Assembly (NCBI GenBank): GCA_030052745.1
Contig: JANBVO010000008.1
Location: 558,001 to 622,000 of the forward strand
DNA: 64,000 nucleotides
Source of the DNA: Pleurostoma richardsiae
Taxonomy: Eukaryota; Ascomycota; Sordariomycetes; Calosphaeriales; Pleurostomataceae
Direction: 5' to 3'
The position numbers were made by a program, and so were the translations under genes. Positions 43,919 through 57,414 of the stretch are shown in pieces. The notes beneath the pieces were generated by a model, which was not told the origin of the DNA, searched no databases, and worked only from the letters and a program-made list of their open reading frames with translations. How positions within the stretch are numbered: the first letter of the stretch is position 1; every line of letters starts with the position of its first letter.

Positions 43919-44854
43919 TGATTCTCCAGATATTGGGGGCGGCAACAGCGACAAAACGACACGTTGAGAGTATGCGTCACGGTGATTGACGGCTCCTCTC
44001 ATCGAACCGTCGCGGAACTGAGAGGAGACCGCCTGCGAGGCAGCGCAAGGCACGCCTGTCCCCAGTATCCCTTTCTAGTATCGAGATCGGTTGCGCCATC
44101 GAGTCTTTAAAGGGGGGGAGTGCAAGCGTACCATACCTCCTCCTGTTATGTCCCTTAGAGATATTCGCCGATGACTGTTCGTGAGGTAATTGCTCGCTCG
44201 TCAGAAACGAGTTCGTTACTGTCATTAAGCTAAGATAATTGAATATGGAGCTCTTGCCGCTGGTGTGAACCACGAGTTATCTTTAATTCGGTTGGTTAGT
44301 TCATGGAAATAGGTGCCTTGAAAATCCCGTTTGGGCCGGCGAGGAGCATCCTATGGCCAGACACACACCCACCTAAGTGCCAAGGTACCTTAAGCCAGGC
44401 ACGGTACCTTATCGCCCCTTGGTTGCGTTCCCTCCAACCTTAATTTATTCCCTGATAGCGTTAGACGTTTAAGACAATATATCGCTAGGCGGGCGGGAAG
44501 CGCCGGCTGGAGCTCGTAATTCGCCTGTTCGTCAACTCCCCCTAGAGGTTTTAATTACCTAGGTACTTACAGGAAGGTCATGGGTAATCGGCGGTCAAGA
44601 AAGGATAAAAAACTACAGGATGCGCCGATGCTCATTCTACTTTTGCACCTTTTTCTTCGTCCCAGCTTCTCTTAAAGCCGTTTTTTGCCATCCTCTTGTA
44701 TACGACTTGATCTTGCATCATTGTCTTGGTCCTCAACAGAGCGCGTGCGCACTCTGGCCCTTGGAAATTCAGTGATGCCCACCATCATAAAATTTCGATA
44801 TCCCGATCTGACGCCCCGCGATCCGTGTGATATCTCGTCTGTGGACTGCGCAGG
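43919..44854. other. Spacer and leader of the TRK gene
   Basis: About 930 bases upstream of the TRK start. It contains palindromic elements at 44375-44412 and 44560-44575. The presumed 5' leader (44600-44854) includes an upstream ATG at 44775 whose 59-codon frame overlaps the TRK start. Confidence 0.4.
44375..44575. repeat. TACCTAGGTA-type palindromic elements
   Basis: AAGGTACCTTAAG, CGGTACCTTA and TTACCTAGGTACTTA within 200 bases, same family as the other clusters. Confidence 0.45.
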
Positions 44855-44954
44855 ATGGCCCGCTCGAGGATCCGGCGGTGGAATCATTTTCTCGACAACC
44901 ACTCCGGAGCTGCAACTGTGCTCTCCAGGTTCGGGGCCCTTTTGCCCCCCCTAA
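44775..44954 (+). promoter_or_regulatory. Upstream ORF overlapping the TRK start
   Basis: An ATG at 44775 opens 59 codons ending at 44954, 100 bases past the TRK ATG at 44855 and in another frame. If the transcript starts before 44775, scanning ribosomes would meet this ATG first, so it could dampen TRK translation. This is inference from position only. Confidence 0.3.
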
Positions 44955-47262
44955 ACTTCATCACTATCCACTATGCCTACTTCATCATTGTGCCGCTGAT
45001 CACTTCGGTCATTTTCTGGGGCTCGTCAAAACCTGGTGAAAGTATCAGCTATGTCGACAGCCTGTTTCTGACCATGTCGGCCATGACTGAGGCCGGCCTC
45101 AATACCGTCAACCTTAGTGAGATGACCACATGGCAGCAAATCCTCCTGTGGCTCCTCATCTTGTTCGGCAGTACTATATGGGTCTCCATATGGACCGTTG
45201 TGTTTCGCCTTCACGTCTTCGAGCAGCGCTTCGATGACATCGTCAAGCAGGAGCGTGAGAGGGAGCGCGAGAGGAGGCTGAGGCGCCCAACCAGCGCCGC
45301 GGGCCTGCCTATTCTGTCCAAGTTTGCTTCCTTCCGCAAGGCGGTAACCACTCCGCCTAGTGAGCCCACACTTGCAGGCACAGGGACCCGACTTCAGCCA
45401 TCCCGAGAGAGAGAGACCGGCGCTGATATCCTTGAACCTTCTGGCTCCTCTCCTGGTGCCTTCCGTCGCCCCGCGTCCTCACCAGCTGTAGACGAGCGCG
45501 ACGTTGGTAACGTCGAGGGCACCTCGAGGGGTTGTCTGCCGTTGATAAATATGATACATGGGCCCACCACAGCAGATGGCGTGGCCCAGATTCCGGATGG
45601 GCATATCACCTTTATAGACACTTCTCAGCCAACTGGGGCTGGCAGCGAAGGTGCAACGGGCACGGCATCCGGCTGCTCCAGAACCGAAAGCCGCGCCTTT
45701 TATCGAGGCGTGACCGAAAAGCAAGTCGCAGAGAAAGCGAGGGCAGCCAACGGCTGGCACGTTCATAGCTTCCTCACGAACAAGACTGTCGGCCGCAATG
45801 GCCAGTTTCATGGCCTAACCACTGAGGAGAGGGAACAGCTCGGAGGGTATGAATATCGCGCTTTGAAGGTTCTCGCTGTCATCGTTTCACTGTATTTCTT
45901 CGCCTGGCAGTTCTTGGGCTGTGTGAGCTTGGGTGCTTGGATGGCAACCTACCAGCCAGATACTGCAAGGCAGAATGGCATCAACTCGTGGTGGCTTGGC
46001 ATCTTCAATGGTGCATCTGCCTTCAACAACTCCGGGATGTCACTGCTCGATGCGAACATGATTCCCTTTGAGAACGCTCACTACGTTCTCATTACAATGG
46101 GGCTTATGATCCTCGCTGGCAATACGGCTTATCCTATCTTCCTTCGCCTGATCCTATGGACCATGTTGAAGGTTTTGAAATTCACCACAACCGAGGAAGC
46201 TTTCAGCGATTTCAAGGGTACGCTCGAGTTCATCCTCAAATACCCTCGCAGGGTCTATACCAACCTCTTCCCACCGCGTCCAACTTGGTGGCTGCTTTTC
46301 ATGCTCATCTGTCTAAACTGCACGGATTGGGTCGCCTTCGAGCTTTTGAACCTGGGAAACCCGATAATCGAAGCTATCCCCACTGGATCACGGATTCTGG
46401 ACGGGCTGTTCCAAGCTCTAGGTAAAGCATTTAGGCCTCCCTGTGATTACGCAACTCGTTTACTGACTCTTGGCCAGCCGTCCGATCAGGTGGCTTCTAC
46501 GTCGTACCCATACCGTCGGTCTACATCGGACTCCAGGTCCTGTATGTCATCATGATGTACATATCTGTGTACCCAGTGGTCATCACCATGCGACATTCAA
46601 ACGTCTATGAGGAGCGCAGCTTGGGGATCTATACCGAAGACGCCAGCGCGGCATACGATTTGGAGGACGCCACAAGGCCAGCCCACCACGATTCTGGTCG
46701 CACAGTCTCTACAGACCGAGCGCCACTTGGTCGCCGGTTCAGCCGCTCCAGCACAGCCGTCGAGTTAAGCCGTGCTCTTCGGCGCACGTTCACCCCATGG
46801 CAAGGGGTCGGGGTTCCACCCCGGAGGGCCGGAGACAGCGGGTCTGGCGAGACCAGAATCAGCTTTATCAGCCAGCAGATCCACGGGCAGCTCGCGCATG
46901 ACATCTGGTGGCTAGTCTTAGCCGTCCTGGTGATCACTACGATCGAGACGTCGCACTTTATGGCGGACCCGGTGACCTACAGCGTGTTCAACGTCATATT
47001 TGAGGTGGTATCCGCCTACGGATGCGTGGGGATCAGTGTCGGCCTCCCAACAGCGTCCTACAGCTTCAGCGGCGGCTGGCACTGGCCGTCCAAGCTAGTG
47101 CTGTGCTTGGTGATGCTGCGCGGCCGGCATAGGGGCCTTCCAGTTGCTCTGGACCGGGCGGTCCGGCTACCTGGCGAGGAGCTCCATCGCGATGAAGAGG
47201 AAGACCACATCATCCGGCGGAGCATGACGATGACGAGCCACCGGATGAGCGTAGATATATAG
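44855..47262 (+). CDS. TRK1: TRK-type potassium transporter
   Basis: Two exons: 44855-46421 and 46478-47262, giving 783 aa. Trk proteins take up K+ at the plasma membrane and fold as four pore modules. The four selectivity loops are visible: MSAMTEAGLNTVNL near residue 81, NGASAFNNSGMSLL near 393, LFQALAVRSGGFYVV near 520-530 (split by the intron), and VSAYGCVGISVGLP near 705. The start PPLNFITIHYAYFI and the closing MLRGRHRGLPVALDRAVRLPGE are also family marks. A long hydrophilic loop of about 230 residues separates modules 1 and 2, as in yeast Trk1. The family in fungi includes both Trk1 and the lower-affinity paralogue; which this is cannot be told from one sequence. The intron is 56 nt. 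Confidence 0.93.
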
Positions 47263-48180
47263 GCGATCGCCATGAGCTTTGGTCTTCGTGGTATTCTCAG
47301 TAGCGTCCGCTACGCCTCTCCGTGTCTCAATTCTCTTCCTCATAGCGATCTCCTTGTCTCCCTTCGCGGGATGGGCATCGTCAGAATAGATGGCGCCCAC
47401 TCGTCGCCTCGTATCTACGAAGCCGGGTCAGCCGCCTCCCGCTAGACGCAGCTGCTAGACTGTACTCTCATAGCGTAGGGAGACCGATACTCTGTGCAGC
47501 ATTGGGGTTGTTGTCCTCTGCTACCTAACTTGCACCTTCACCCTGAATATTCCGGCAACATCCTTGGCCACGTACCTTGGTACAACCTCTACGACACCGC
47601 AGATATAATTAGCGGGCGGCGCTTCCTTCTCGCAGGTTCAATTCTTCCTGTAAGCATTTACGTCTCCAGGCGAGACAATGCTGCACTATCCCATAGAAGG
47701 CATTGCATACCTTCTTCAATTTAAGACACCTAAGGTAAGGTATCTTTAGGGAAGTTGGGTGCTAATGTCTCCCCTACGTTCTTGCTACGCTTGCTTTTCT
47801 GGTCCAGCGGTCTTTCCGCCACTTGACTGAGGAGCATTTAGGTACCTCTACCTTAACTGCGTACATGTAAGATACCCACCTCCCTACCTTAGGTACCTAG
47901 GTAGTAGGTAGGTACTACCTAGGTACTTATGGAAGTAAGCTGCCAGCAGCTTCCATCATTGGCGTCTTAGGTAGCCGCATGAACCCTTGGCACACGGCTA
48001 CCTGTAGGCACCTGGGAACCTGTGATGCCATGGTCAACCTTGATCTCTCTCGCATCTCCATCCGAATCGCAGGTTGAACTTCCTCCCAGCTCGAGATCGC
48101 TTTGTCCGCTTTCCCCTGGCCATAATCCTTGCCCGCCGTCCGCACAGACAGGGGATCTCTTTCTAGTCTCATCTAGCCCT
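47263..48180. other. Gene-free spacer
   Basis: About 920 bases after TRK. Holds a dense palindrome cluster at 47838-47930 and no supported coding frame. Confidence 0.4.
47838..47930. repeat. Dense TACCTAGGTA palindrome cluster
   Basis: Contains AGGTACCTCTACCTTA, CCTTAGGTACCTAGGTAGTA and GTAGGTACTACCTAGGTACT in under 100 bases. With the cluster at 37388 it is one of the densest in the window. Confidence 0.65.
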
Positions 48181-48438
48181 ATGTCATTCTCAACTGCTTG
48201 GTTGACGGGGGCAACTTCTGTTATAGTGGCGGCGGTGTCCTGTTGGGCGTGCCTAGCCGACTCATGTCCCTGTCCCCGGTTTTTGCATCCTTTTCTTCCT
48301 GGGTGGAGACGCAGAGAGGAAGCAGCGAGAGTCCAGGCCGAGTTGGTGGATCTGGAGAACATCGTCTTTGACTTCCTGGATGCCTTCGAAAGGTTATCGG
48401 TCGATGAGGCCAGGAGAGATCTCAGCATAAGTGGCTGA
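48181..48438 (+). CDS. Hypothetical small protein with one membrane segment, doubtful
   Basis: An 85-codon frame starting at an ATG exactly at 48181. It has one hydrophobic stretch (AWLTGATSVIVAAVSCWACLA), then a Cys/Pro-rich turn, and a clear amphipathic helix (REEAARVQAELVDLENIVF). That helix, rich in Glu, Ala and Leu, is coding-like. However, the opposite strand is also open for 181 codons across the same bases, and no family is recognised. It could be the start of a longer spliced gene running toward 48700. Confidence 0.3.
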   Translation: MSFSTAWLTGATSVIVAAVSCWACLADSCPCPRFLHPFLPGWRRREEAARVQAELVDLENIVFDFLDAFERLSVDEARRDLSISG

Positions 48439-50419
48439 CCTCCGCTGCGGACATGACTTACGACGTAGTATGGCATGGGCTTCGGCTTAATCCCCCGCTG
48501 GGACATGGACACGAAAGGATGCGCTCAGAGAGACCCGCTGGTCAAGCCCGAGCCGTCCTCCTTCCAAGTAAGCATAGCCAGATGCTTTGCGACCACCCTA
48601 ACTTTGACTGAACATTTCTGGATCAGGTACCGAGCAATCAGCCGGTCTTGTCATACGAGCTAGCATTCGTGACGGGCAGCGTGAGCCACGCTCTCGTCGA
48701 CCCTTCTTTTCCGGATCCCTCACACCATCCATGCGCGACTCCTCTGGCCGGGCCAATTGTCCTTGGCGATCCATGATCTGCCGTTGCCTTCGCCGGTTGA
48801 AGCTCGAGGAGCAATCAGCTTTGCATGTAGGTGGCCTCACGTTTCTCCGAATAGTCCACCATCCTTCACCTAAGCGACATGGCTGTGTCATTTTTGTGAC
48901 TGGAGGAAGGCTACCCTGCCTGGGCAGCTGGGGCGCACACAGATCCTCCTCCTCTTTTGGGCTCGTAACGAGCTGGGAGGAAAGTGAGCTTCAACCAGAG
49001 AGGAAAAGGTCGACATCCTGGGCGAAGTGGTTGGATGGTTCCTTGCCCACCCATTGCCCCTTCACTTGCTCCCTGCCTCAGGTCGAACCTTGCATCCCTC
49101 TCTACCTGTTAACACTCTCACTAGTTTGGCGGTTTTTGTGCAGCTCCTGCATCGGCTACTAGGCTGCAGCTCAGTCATCATGGCGAGGCACTTCTCATTG
49201 TCATACAGCCTGTCTGCTACCTTATTTGAACACTGACAGAGCATTAACCGCTAGCACTCCTGTCTGTAACAGGGCGACCGCTTCCAAGGAATCTCAGTCT
49301 ACCTGGCATTTAGATGCGGGTAGCAGGCACGGTTATGATAGATATTCTAAGATCTCATAAACCCTCTGACCCGAGCAAGAATCCGATGTCATGTCTAGTG
49401 ATTCTATAGGGGTCCTGATTTGCTTTGTTTGTGCCACCTGACGTCCTTCAGGTCAGTGTAACAAGTCTCTATACACATTATGTAGGATAGTCCGACAGCC
49501 ACTCGCCTCGGTCATTGAGAGGGAGTATGAATATGTCGTTCAAACTAGACGACGCCGTACCTCCAATGGTCTGCAGGTCATAGAAGGATCAAAAAGTCAT
49601 GACCTCTCACACGGTGGATTTGTGGTGGTTATTCATACACACGAACCGTCAAGAGTATAGACGAAATTATGGTGTACCGGCCTCGGTGGCTAATTATAGA
49701 GGGACGAAAGCTACTAAGTCGTTCCACCCATGTCACACGCGTTTGCAACGACTCAAGATATACCGCTCAGCTCGGCTGCACCGGTTTCTTTGCATACCCG
49801 AGTCTCCGGGAGCGACACTGCGAGTTACTGCAAGCCACTGTCGCGGTATGAAGCAGAGATATGCCGCAGACTTCTAATTATGAAGAGGACAGTATAAAGA
49901 ACAGGTAAGACAGCTTGGGTGGCCAGCAATTCGTTGGGCGAACTGTATCAAGGGGAGTGGATCTCCGTGACGATGGTAACGCGACTGCCAACCTAGTAAT
50001 AACTACTATGTAAGTTACCCCCGTACGGAGCAAGTTACATAACGCTTCACAGCAACCGTTGACTGCTAGTAGTCAAGTAGCTAGTATTTCCTTTTGGGAA
50101 GGAGCTTGGACCACTCAGCGGACCGCTGTCCCACCTCCATTTTCGCGCTAGCCGAGACCGAAGAGGCAGGGAAAACGCGCCACGACCGCGACAGTCCTGG
50201 CCCGAGTCGCGTCTTTTCTACCGTACATTAAAGTAGGTAGGCCGCCCTCCACAGGCGGCAGGCGGAAACATCTCTCTCGACACTATCCTCACCATTGCCC
50301 ACTTCCTACAGTAGGTTGCATCACCACTCTTCTTCGTCAGACTCCAGCCACTATCTGCCATTGCTCGTGCGTCGATGCTGTCGTATCCCTGATCCTATCG
50401 CGGAGACCAACCCCAAGAG
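48439..50419. other. Gene-free region upstream of MSH6
   Basis: About 2 kb. Open frames up to 143 codons show no domain or reliable splice pattern. The last 200 bases before 50420 are the likely MSH6 promoter. Confidence 0.4.
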
Positions 50420-53400
50420 ATGCCGGGCAAGTCAGCGACGCCGGCCCGAACGCCGGCCAAGACGCCATCGACATCCAGAAAGACAGCGATGTCATTGTCC
50501 TCGACGGGCAAGAATCAGCAGAGTATCCTGGGGTTCTTCACCAGGGCACCTGGTTCTTCCACAACGGGCCCGTCCCAACCGGGTGGGACTCGAGTGTGCC
50601 TGCAGGAGACAATCAAGTCCAACGCCATGGCCGCCTGCAAGGCGGACCCTGCAACCGTCACTCCTTTGCCCAGCAGCGATGCTTTTGAACCCCTCAGCTC
50701 CCAGGAGAATAATGGTGGCATGGCAGCGACGAAGGTAGCAGAAAACACTCTACCGTCGCCTCTGACTCCTGCTGACGTTCACGTCAAGCAGGCTGTCGCG
50801 GCTGAGATAGTGGCGACGAGTAGTCCATCCCGTAAGGTACGTGTTATAAGCAAAAGCCTTTCCATCAGCCTGTCAAACCTGTATCTAAACATGGAATTTC
50901 TCCTTCGATCGTGCACAGGTCAAAAAGGCCGTGAATTATGCCGAGTCGTCCGACGACGATGACGACGACCAATTAGAAAGTCTGGTGACCGTACGAACCC
51001 GATCCCGCCACACTCGTTCGCGCCGTAAGGTGGTTGATGACGAGGACGAGGACGAATATCAGGTCGTCGAGGATGGTACAGTCGATGAAAATGAAGGTAT
51101 GTTGTCTCTTGCTAGCAAGCGAACCGGCCTTGATCTGACGGCTAGTTGCAGACATGGCCGATTTCATCGTTTCGGACTCATCCGACATTGCTTCAATTTC
51201 CAGGAAGAGGAAGCGCCCTGCTGCCAAGAACGCTCCAGCCCCTCGGAAGCGCCCCAGCGGATTACCGTCCCCGACTGTCATTGCCAATGGCGATGACGGC
51301 GGCGATAGTGACTCCGCCATGGAACAACTACCTTCGACCTCCACGGCACAGCAGTGGCGCTATGATCCCGACAGCGTGCAAGCCTACACTTATCATATGC
51401 CAGCCTCGCGGGCAACACGAAAGGTTTCGAATTCGAAAAGCAAGGAGAAGCCCCATACGAAGGAGCCAGAGGACAGATACCCGTGGCTCGCCAATATGAC
51501 CGACATTAATAGGAACCCGCCTGGTCATCCTGACTTTGAACCCTCATCTATCTATATCCCACCTGGGGCATGGAATAAGTTCTCCCCTTTTGAGAAACAG
51601 TACTGGGAGATCAAGCAGAAGCTGTGGGACACCGTGGTGTTCTTCAAGAAGGGCAAGTTCTACGAGCTGTACGAGAACGACGCAACCATTGGTCACCAGC
51701 TTTTCGACTTGAAGCTTACAGACCGTGTCAACATGCGGATGGTGGGCGTTCCCGAGAGCTCCCTCGACATGTGGGTCAACCAGTTCGTCGCAAAGGGCTT
51801 CAAGGTCGCTCGCGTCGACCAGATGGAGTCGGCGTTGGGCAAGGAGATGCGCGAGCGAGAGAGTATTGGCGCGAAGCACAAGAAGCAGGATAAGATCATC
51901 CGCCGGGAACTGGCTTGCATTCTGACCGGCGGCACGCTTGTGGACGGAAGCATGCTTCAGGACGACATGGCCACATATTGCGCAGCTATCAAGGAATCCG
52001 TCATCGAAGACAGACCCGCCTTTGGCATCGCATTCGTTGATGCCGCCACCGGACAGTTCTTCATTTCGCAGTTTGAAGATGACGTGGATCGCACAAAATT
52101 CGAGACGTTCGTGGCACAAATCTCTCCGCGGGAGCTGTTGATTGAGAAATCCTCCCTCTCGGCGAAGGCCATGCGCATTCTAAAGAACAACACCGCTCCA
52201 ACGACCATCTGGAACAATCTCAAGCCGGGGGCGGAGTTCTGGGATGCCGACACTACCAGGCACCAGCTAGAGAGTAATGACTACTTTGCCGTCGAGGAAG
52301 CTGCTCAAGGGGGGGAAACGTGGCCCGATGAGCTCCAAAGGGCAAAGGAAATGGATCTGCCGATGTCTGCTCTCGGCGCGCTGATCCATTACCTGCAAGT
52401 GCTGAAGTTGGAGCGCAGCCTGTTATCACAGGGCAGCTTTGAATGGTACAACCCCATCCACCGGGATGGTACGCTCATCCTCGATGGCCAGACCCTTATC
52501 AACCTAGAAATATTCACCAACACTATCAACGGAGGCTCAGAAGGAACACTCTTCAGCCTGCTCAACAGGTGTGTCACGCCGTTCGGCAAGCGTCTCTTCC
52601 GCCAATGGGTCTGCCATCCGCTCCGCAGCATTCACAAGATCAACGAACGGCTCGATGCTGTAGATATGTTGAACGCGAACAGAAACATCAGGGAACAGTT
52701 CTCGTCACAGATGGCTAAGATGCCCGATCTTGAGAGGCTGATCTCGCGGATTCACGCGGGCGCCTGCAAACCGGAAGATTTCGTGAGAGTTCTCGAGGGA
52801 TTCGAGCAGGTCGATTACGCGATGGGCCTTCTCGGCGCTCTGCGTGGCGGCAGCAATCTTGTTGATCGTCTACTGGCGTCCATGCCCAGTCTCAGAGACC
52901 CCCTCGACTATTGGAATGGCGCTTTCGACCGTAGGAGGGCTCGCGACGACAAGCTCTTGATCCCACAGCGGGGGGTTGAGCAGGACTTCGACGATGGCGC
53001 AGACAACATCGAACGAATCAAGTCTGAGCTAAATGCGTTACTGGAAAAACAGAAGGGCACCATGAAGTGCAAATCGATGAAGTTCACAGATGTCGGCAAA
53101 GAGATCTACCAGATCGAAGTACCCAAGACAGTCAAGGTCCCGAAGGAGTGGCGGCAGATGTCCGCGACGTCGAGTGTCAAGCGGTATTACTTCCGTCAAC
53201 TAGAAGAGCTTGTGCGAGAACTGCAAGAAGCCGAAGAGAGTCACTCCCAGACTGTCCGCGATGTAGCATCTCGCTTCTTCAAGCGCTTTGACTCTGACCA
53301 TGAAACATGGCTCCAGGCTATCAAGATCATCTCACAGCTCGACTGCCTCATTAGCCTGGCCAAGGCGTCATCGTCGCTTGGCGAGCCGAGCTGCCGGCCC

Positions 53401-54320
53401 ACATTCGTGGATGAGGAACGAAGCTTGATAGACATCGAAGAACTGAGGCACCCTTGCATGCTTGATACTGCCGGCGACTTCATACCAAACGACGTTAAGC
53501 TCGGAGGAGATGATTCCAAGATCAATCTGCTGACGGGTGCGAATGCTGCTGGAAAGTCGACTATCTTGCGCATGGTAAGGAGCCGGCTTCCTGCCCTTGA
53601 CTCAGACACCGCCGCTGACCTCCACTTAAGTCTTGTATCGCAGTCATCATGGCCCAGGTTGGCTGCTATGTCCCTGCGCTCCGTGCCAAGCTGACTCCTG
53701 TCGATCGAATCATGTCGCGCTTGGGCGCCAACGACAACATATTCGCGGCACAGTCGACCTTTTTTGTCGAGCTGTCTGAAACGAAGAAAATTCTGTCAGA
53801 GGCGACCCCTCGCTCTCTCGTCATCCTGGATGAGCTTGGCCGAGGGACGTCCTCGTATGATGGAGTTGCCGTAGCGCAGGCGGTCCTCCACCACGTTGCG
53901 ACGCATATCGGGTGCATGGGCTTCTTCGCTACACACTATCACTCCCTCGCTACGGAGTTCGAGAACCATCCCGAGATCAGTGCCAGGCGCATGCAGATTC
54001 ATGTCGACGAGGAGGAGCGCAGGATCACGTTTCTATATAAACTCGAGGATGGAGTGGCTGAAGGCTCCTTCGGCATGCATTGTGCCGCCATGTGTGGCAT
54101 TCCTTCCCGCGTCATTGAACGTGCCGAAGTGGCAGCAAAAGAATGGGAGCATACAAGCCGGTTGAAGGAGAGCTTGGAGAGAGCGAAGATGGGATGTTAC
54201 ATTCCACTGGGAGTGTTGAGTGACGTAGCCAGTCTATTGAGAGGCGGCGACGCTAATGAAGATGCGGACGTCCAGAGGCAAGGCGTTGAGGTGCTGGTGC
54301 GAGCTATAGAGACCCTGTAA
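50420..54320 (+). CDS. MSH6: DNA mismatch repair protein Msh6
   Basis: Four exons: 50420-50836, 50919-51096, 51152-53574 and 53631-54320, giving 1235 aa. Msh6 pairs with Msh2 as MutS-alpha, which recognises base mismatches and small loops in the nucleus. The disordered N-terminus has a PCNA-binding box (QQSILGFF, Gln33 to Phe40). The mismatch-binding domain carries the Phe-x-Glu motif (Phe368, Glu370, in GKFYELYEND), which distinguishes MSH6 from MSH2 and MSH3. The lever and clamp domains follow. The ATPase has a Walker A loop GANAAGKST (994-1002), a Walker B VILDE (Asp1073-Glu1074) and the signature ELGRGTSSYDG. The third intron falls right after the Walker A helix (ILRM). The C-terminal helix-turn-helix region ends at 1235. 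Nothing suggests loss of function. Confidence 0.96.
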
Positions 54321-57300
54321 TGTCAGCGGGCGGCCATGGTGTAAGATGTTTGGCTTCTTCGGTCGGAGTTCTCTGCTCAGATCGTCTTTGTGCGGGGAAA
54401 GACTACTGTGTCGGCGTCGAGGGTTACGGTGAGGATTCTTTCTAGCAGCTCAGTATTAGGGGTAGCTTCCATTGCAGGTAAATTGGGCGGATAATGAGCC
54501 GCCGGCTTTGACCCATCTCTCTGTCTTGCTTTCCATTTTGGTAGCTTTGTGGGATATATCCGCTTTCACATGGCGTGGCATCACGGCGAGATTCCCAAAA
54601 CACGGTCCCTGAACGGGACAACCCATGGCAAGCCCAAGTACCACGAAGTGATGTGATAGGAGGCGGAGGAGGAGAAGGGCGATGTATGGTCTCACCTATA
54701 CATTTGCGAATGACGAGCATTGGCTACCATTTCTCTGATTATCTGTGGCGTCTTGGTGCGTGTCGATTTGGACTTATAATTTATCGGTGTGTACTCCGTA
54801 CGGAATACGGAGTTGCGGACCAACTACTGTGGTGACGCTCTGGTATCGCGTATGCGGCTCCTCGGCCCGTCCCGGCCCCTCAGTTGCCAATCTGCCCCAC
54901 CCAGCCGGCTCACCTGCCTCACGATAGCTTTGGTATCGTTTCCGGCTCCCGGCTGTTTCCTCTCCTGCCGCCTCCGGGCGGTCTGACCTGCCACTCAAGG
55001 CGCTGCAGGAGATGCGCTGAGTCTTGCGCCCAGGGGAACTTTTGGCCACGCGTGATGCTGCAGCCCTGCATTTCTTCCTACCCAGTCATTAACTGTCATC
55101 GCCTGTGGGCGCGGATAAGGGTGGCCTTGGAATACGGGGTGCCATATGGGCCGTGGCACCATGCCGAAGTTGTCCCAGAGAGCCGGCTTTGATGTTGCTG
55201 GTGCACTGATCATGGTCCGTGCCAGAACGACTGTGCATCCGAGCCGAAGAGGCCGGCAGTGGTTCATTGCAGGCAACATTGGCAGGCCACGGGGCGCGAT
55301 GCTTGTCGTGACAGTTGGCAGGGCAAGCATCACAGCAACGGAGATCGAGCACTGACGACAACGACGACGACGGCTGGCACGCAGCATTGTAGTGCGATAT
55401 TCTCGGCCGGGAGTAATTCGGCTTCTAGATTTATTATCGCTGCAAGCGTGCTGCGGGCACTGGCGATGTTCCGCCGCCGCTCTTGCGCCGACTTTGGCGA
55501 CGGCCGGCCAACCTCCGATAGTAGTGTTTTACTCGAGAACCCTGCGTCGCAAACGGGACGAGCTCGTTGGATTCAACCCCTGGCAGCTATAAACATTGAC
55601 ACGCTATATACATGCCGTGTACGAATCTGGGGAGCTTGGTGTACCGGCGGCATCCAACAAGTTGCTGCGCGTGTGTGCGCTGAAGACAGCGCAGTTACGT
55701 GGTCTCACCATTGTGTTCATGTCTTATAGGGTCCTGTCGTTACAAATCAAACAATATCGCGAAGTTCACGGGATTTGGGAAGGGAGGTGCGCTCGGTGTA
55801 ACATGCAATACCTTGGACATTTTCTCCATCTTATCTTGTGCCGGAAGTTGGATCCCCTGATAGAAGACAACGAGCAGAGGGTGGTGGTACTGGGACCGTC
55901 CTTGATGGTGCGGCTCATCGTCGTCGGAGTAATGGGGGGCGGGGCTTTTTTACAATGGTTCGACACCATGAAACAAAACAGGTGGGTCAGACACGCCTGA
56001 TGGTTAGTCTGTAGTATCGCGCGCGCACTTTATCTCGAGTTTGAGACCAGATCCATACGCGACTTGTGAATAACTAGAGACAAGCTGTACGGAGTACGTC
56101 CCAGTGGAGATCTGGGATGACGATGCCAGGGGTTGGGAGGTTGCAGAAGATGCATAAAACATCCCTACCCCGTCTCTTCCTTGTGACATCGTACGAGCTT
56201 GGCAGGGGGTTTTCCAGGTTCTCCTACACGTCTGCGGTTGCCGCTATGCGTCCGGAGCGCATATGTAGATGTGCATGATGGCATTCTGTAAATAGTGTTG
56301 TGTCCGGATCTGTGTAGGCGGGTAACATCGTACCCCCTTGACTGATCTGCCGGAGTGCTGTGCGTTTTCTGCGAGCTACGTAGAACTGGACTTCAGATGT
56401 GTACTAGCCTACTAGGGATTGCCAAGGGTCGTCGGCTTAGCGGCGAAGAAAGAGCCTCATGTCCAGGCTCAGGTACCAGATCGCCCGCGCAGTCGATCCG
56501 GAAGCACAGCTAACTGGGTGATCCTATGATCACCAGCCACAGATTCCAGGCATGGGTTCTCGAACGAACATAGACTGCCAGTTCATCTGCTACATCTGGG
56601 ACGCATACGAAGCAGACCAGCTGGCTCTGGCACTGTAGGCTCTACTACAGCGTTGACAGCAAAGGCCCAGGCGACACCCGTCAGCAACTCGGAGACCTGG
56701 ATTTAGGTACAGAGCAGCATCGTTGCGGCACCGTCCAACACGCACCTCTTTGCCAGTCTGTGGGCGCCTGCAAGTAAGCCTAAATTATCCTTATCCCCTG
56801 CTATTGCCGCCCTGTCGGCCCACCCCTACTCTGTACTCCATAGTAGAGTAGTTGCACAATACATCAGCAAGCTCCATGACTCGTGCCAACGTGGTGGAGT
56901 CCTAGTATTGCCCTCAAAACCGAGGTCTATGAAACACGACTCCGTAGGAGGGTCCGATGGAGTCTTCGCTTCCAGCTGCCTCATCCTCCCATCCTACTCT
57001 GTAATTCTGCCACCTGCCGCCAGGCTGTTCTCACAAAAATCGATATCCACTACCATGCGACGATGTCCGTTTTCAAATCCCTGTTCAACAGGCCAACGTC
57101 CAGGCGCCGCGCCATTGTAGTGATGGGAGCAGGACTTGCCCCATCGACAAGTGATTGAGTAAGGGGGCTGCGGCCATACGGCGCCTCCACCTTCATAGAG
57201 ACATATACATATGACCTTTTGCTGTTCTGGCCAGAATTGTCTTCGTCAAGGGTCTCTCGCTTTCTTCCTTCACCATTCCATTCTTGACCAGAGGATCTTG

Positions 57301-57414
57301 ACGATTCTTTCTTTCTCGCGTCTGGTTCTGTTTATTGGGCTGTGCCTCTATCACCCCTTTTGTCTGTCCTTCTTCCCTTCTCTTTGATCTGTAACTTTAC
57401 CTGCGCAGGCTATC
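54321..57414. other. Long gene-free region
   Basis: About 3.1 kb between MSH6 and the Egh16-like gene. Frames up to 156 codons overlap on both strands around 54995-56000 with no conserved pattern. The last 200 bases before 57415 are CT-rich (TCTTTCTTTCTCG), a typical fungal transcription-start region. Confidence 0.4.

Noticed and set aside
47967-48512. 181-codon minus-strand open frame
   Set aside because: It competes with a plus-strand frame that has a clearer amphipathic helix. Neither is convincing; only the plus-strand one is kept at low confidence.
53530-53574. MSH6 Walker A reads GANAAGKS instead of GPNMGGKS
   Set aside because: This form is normal for the Msh6 branch, including yeast, so it is not a sign of inactivation.
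54995-56000. Several overlapping frames of 70-156 codons
   Set aside because: Frames on both strands are equally open, with no signal peptide, domain or spliceable extension.
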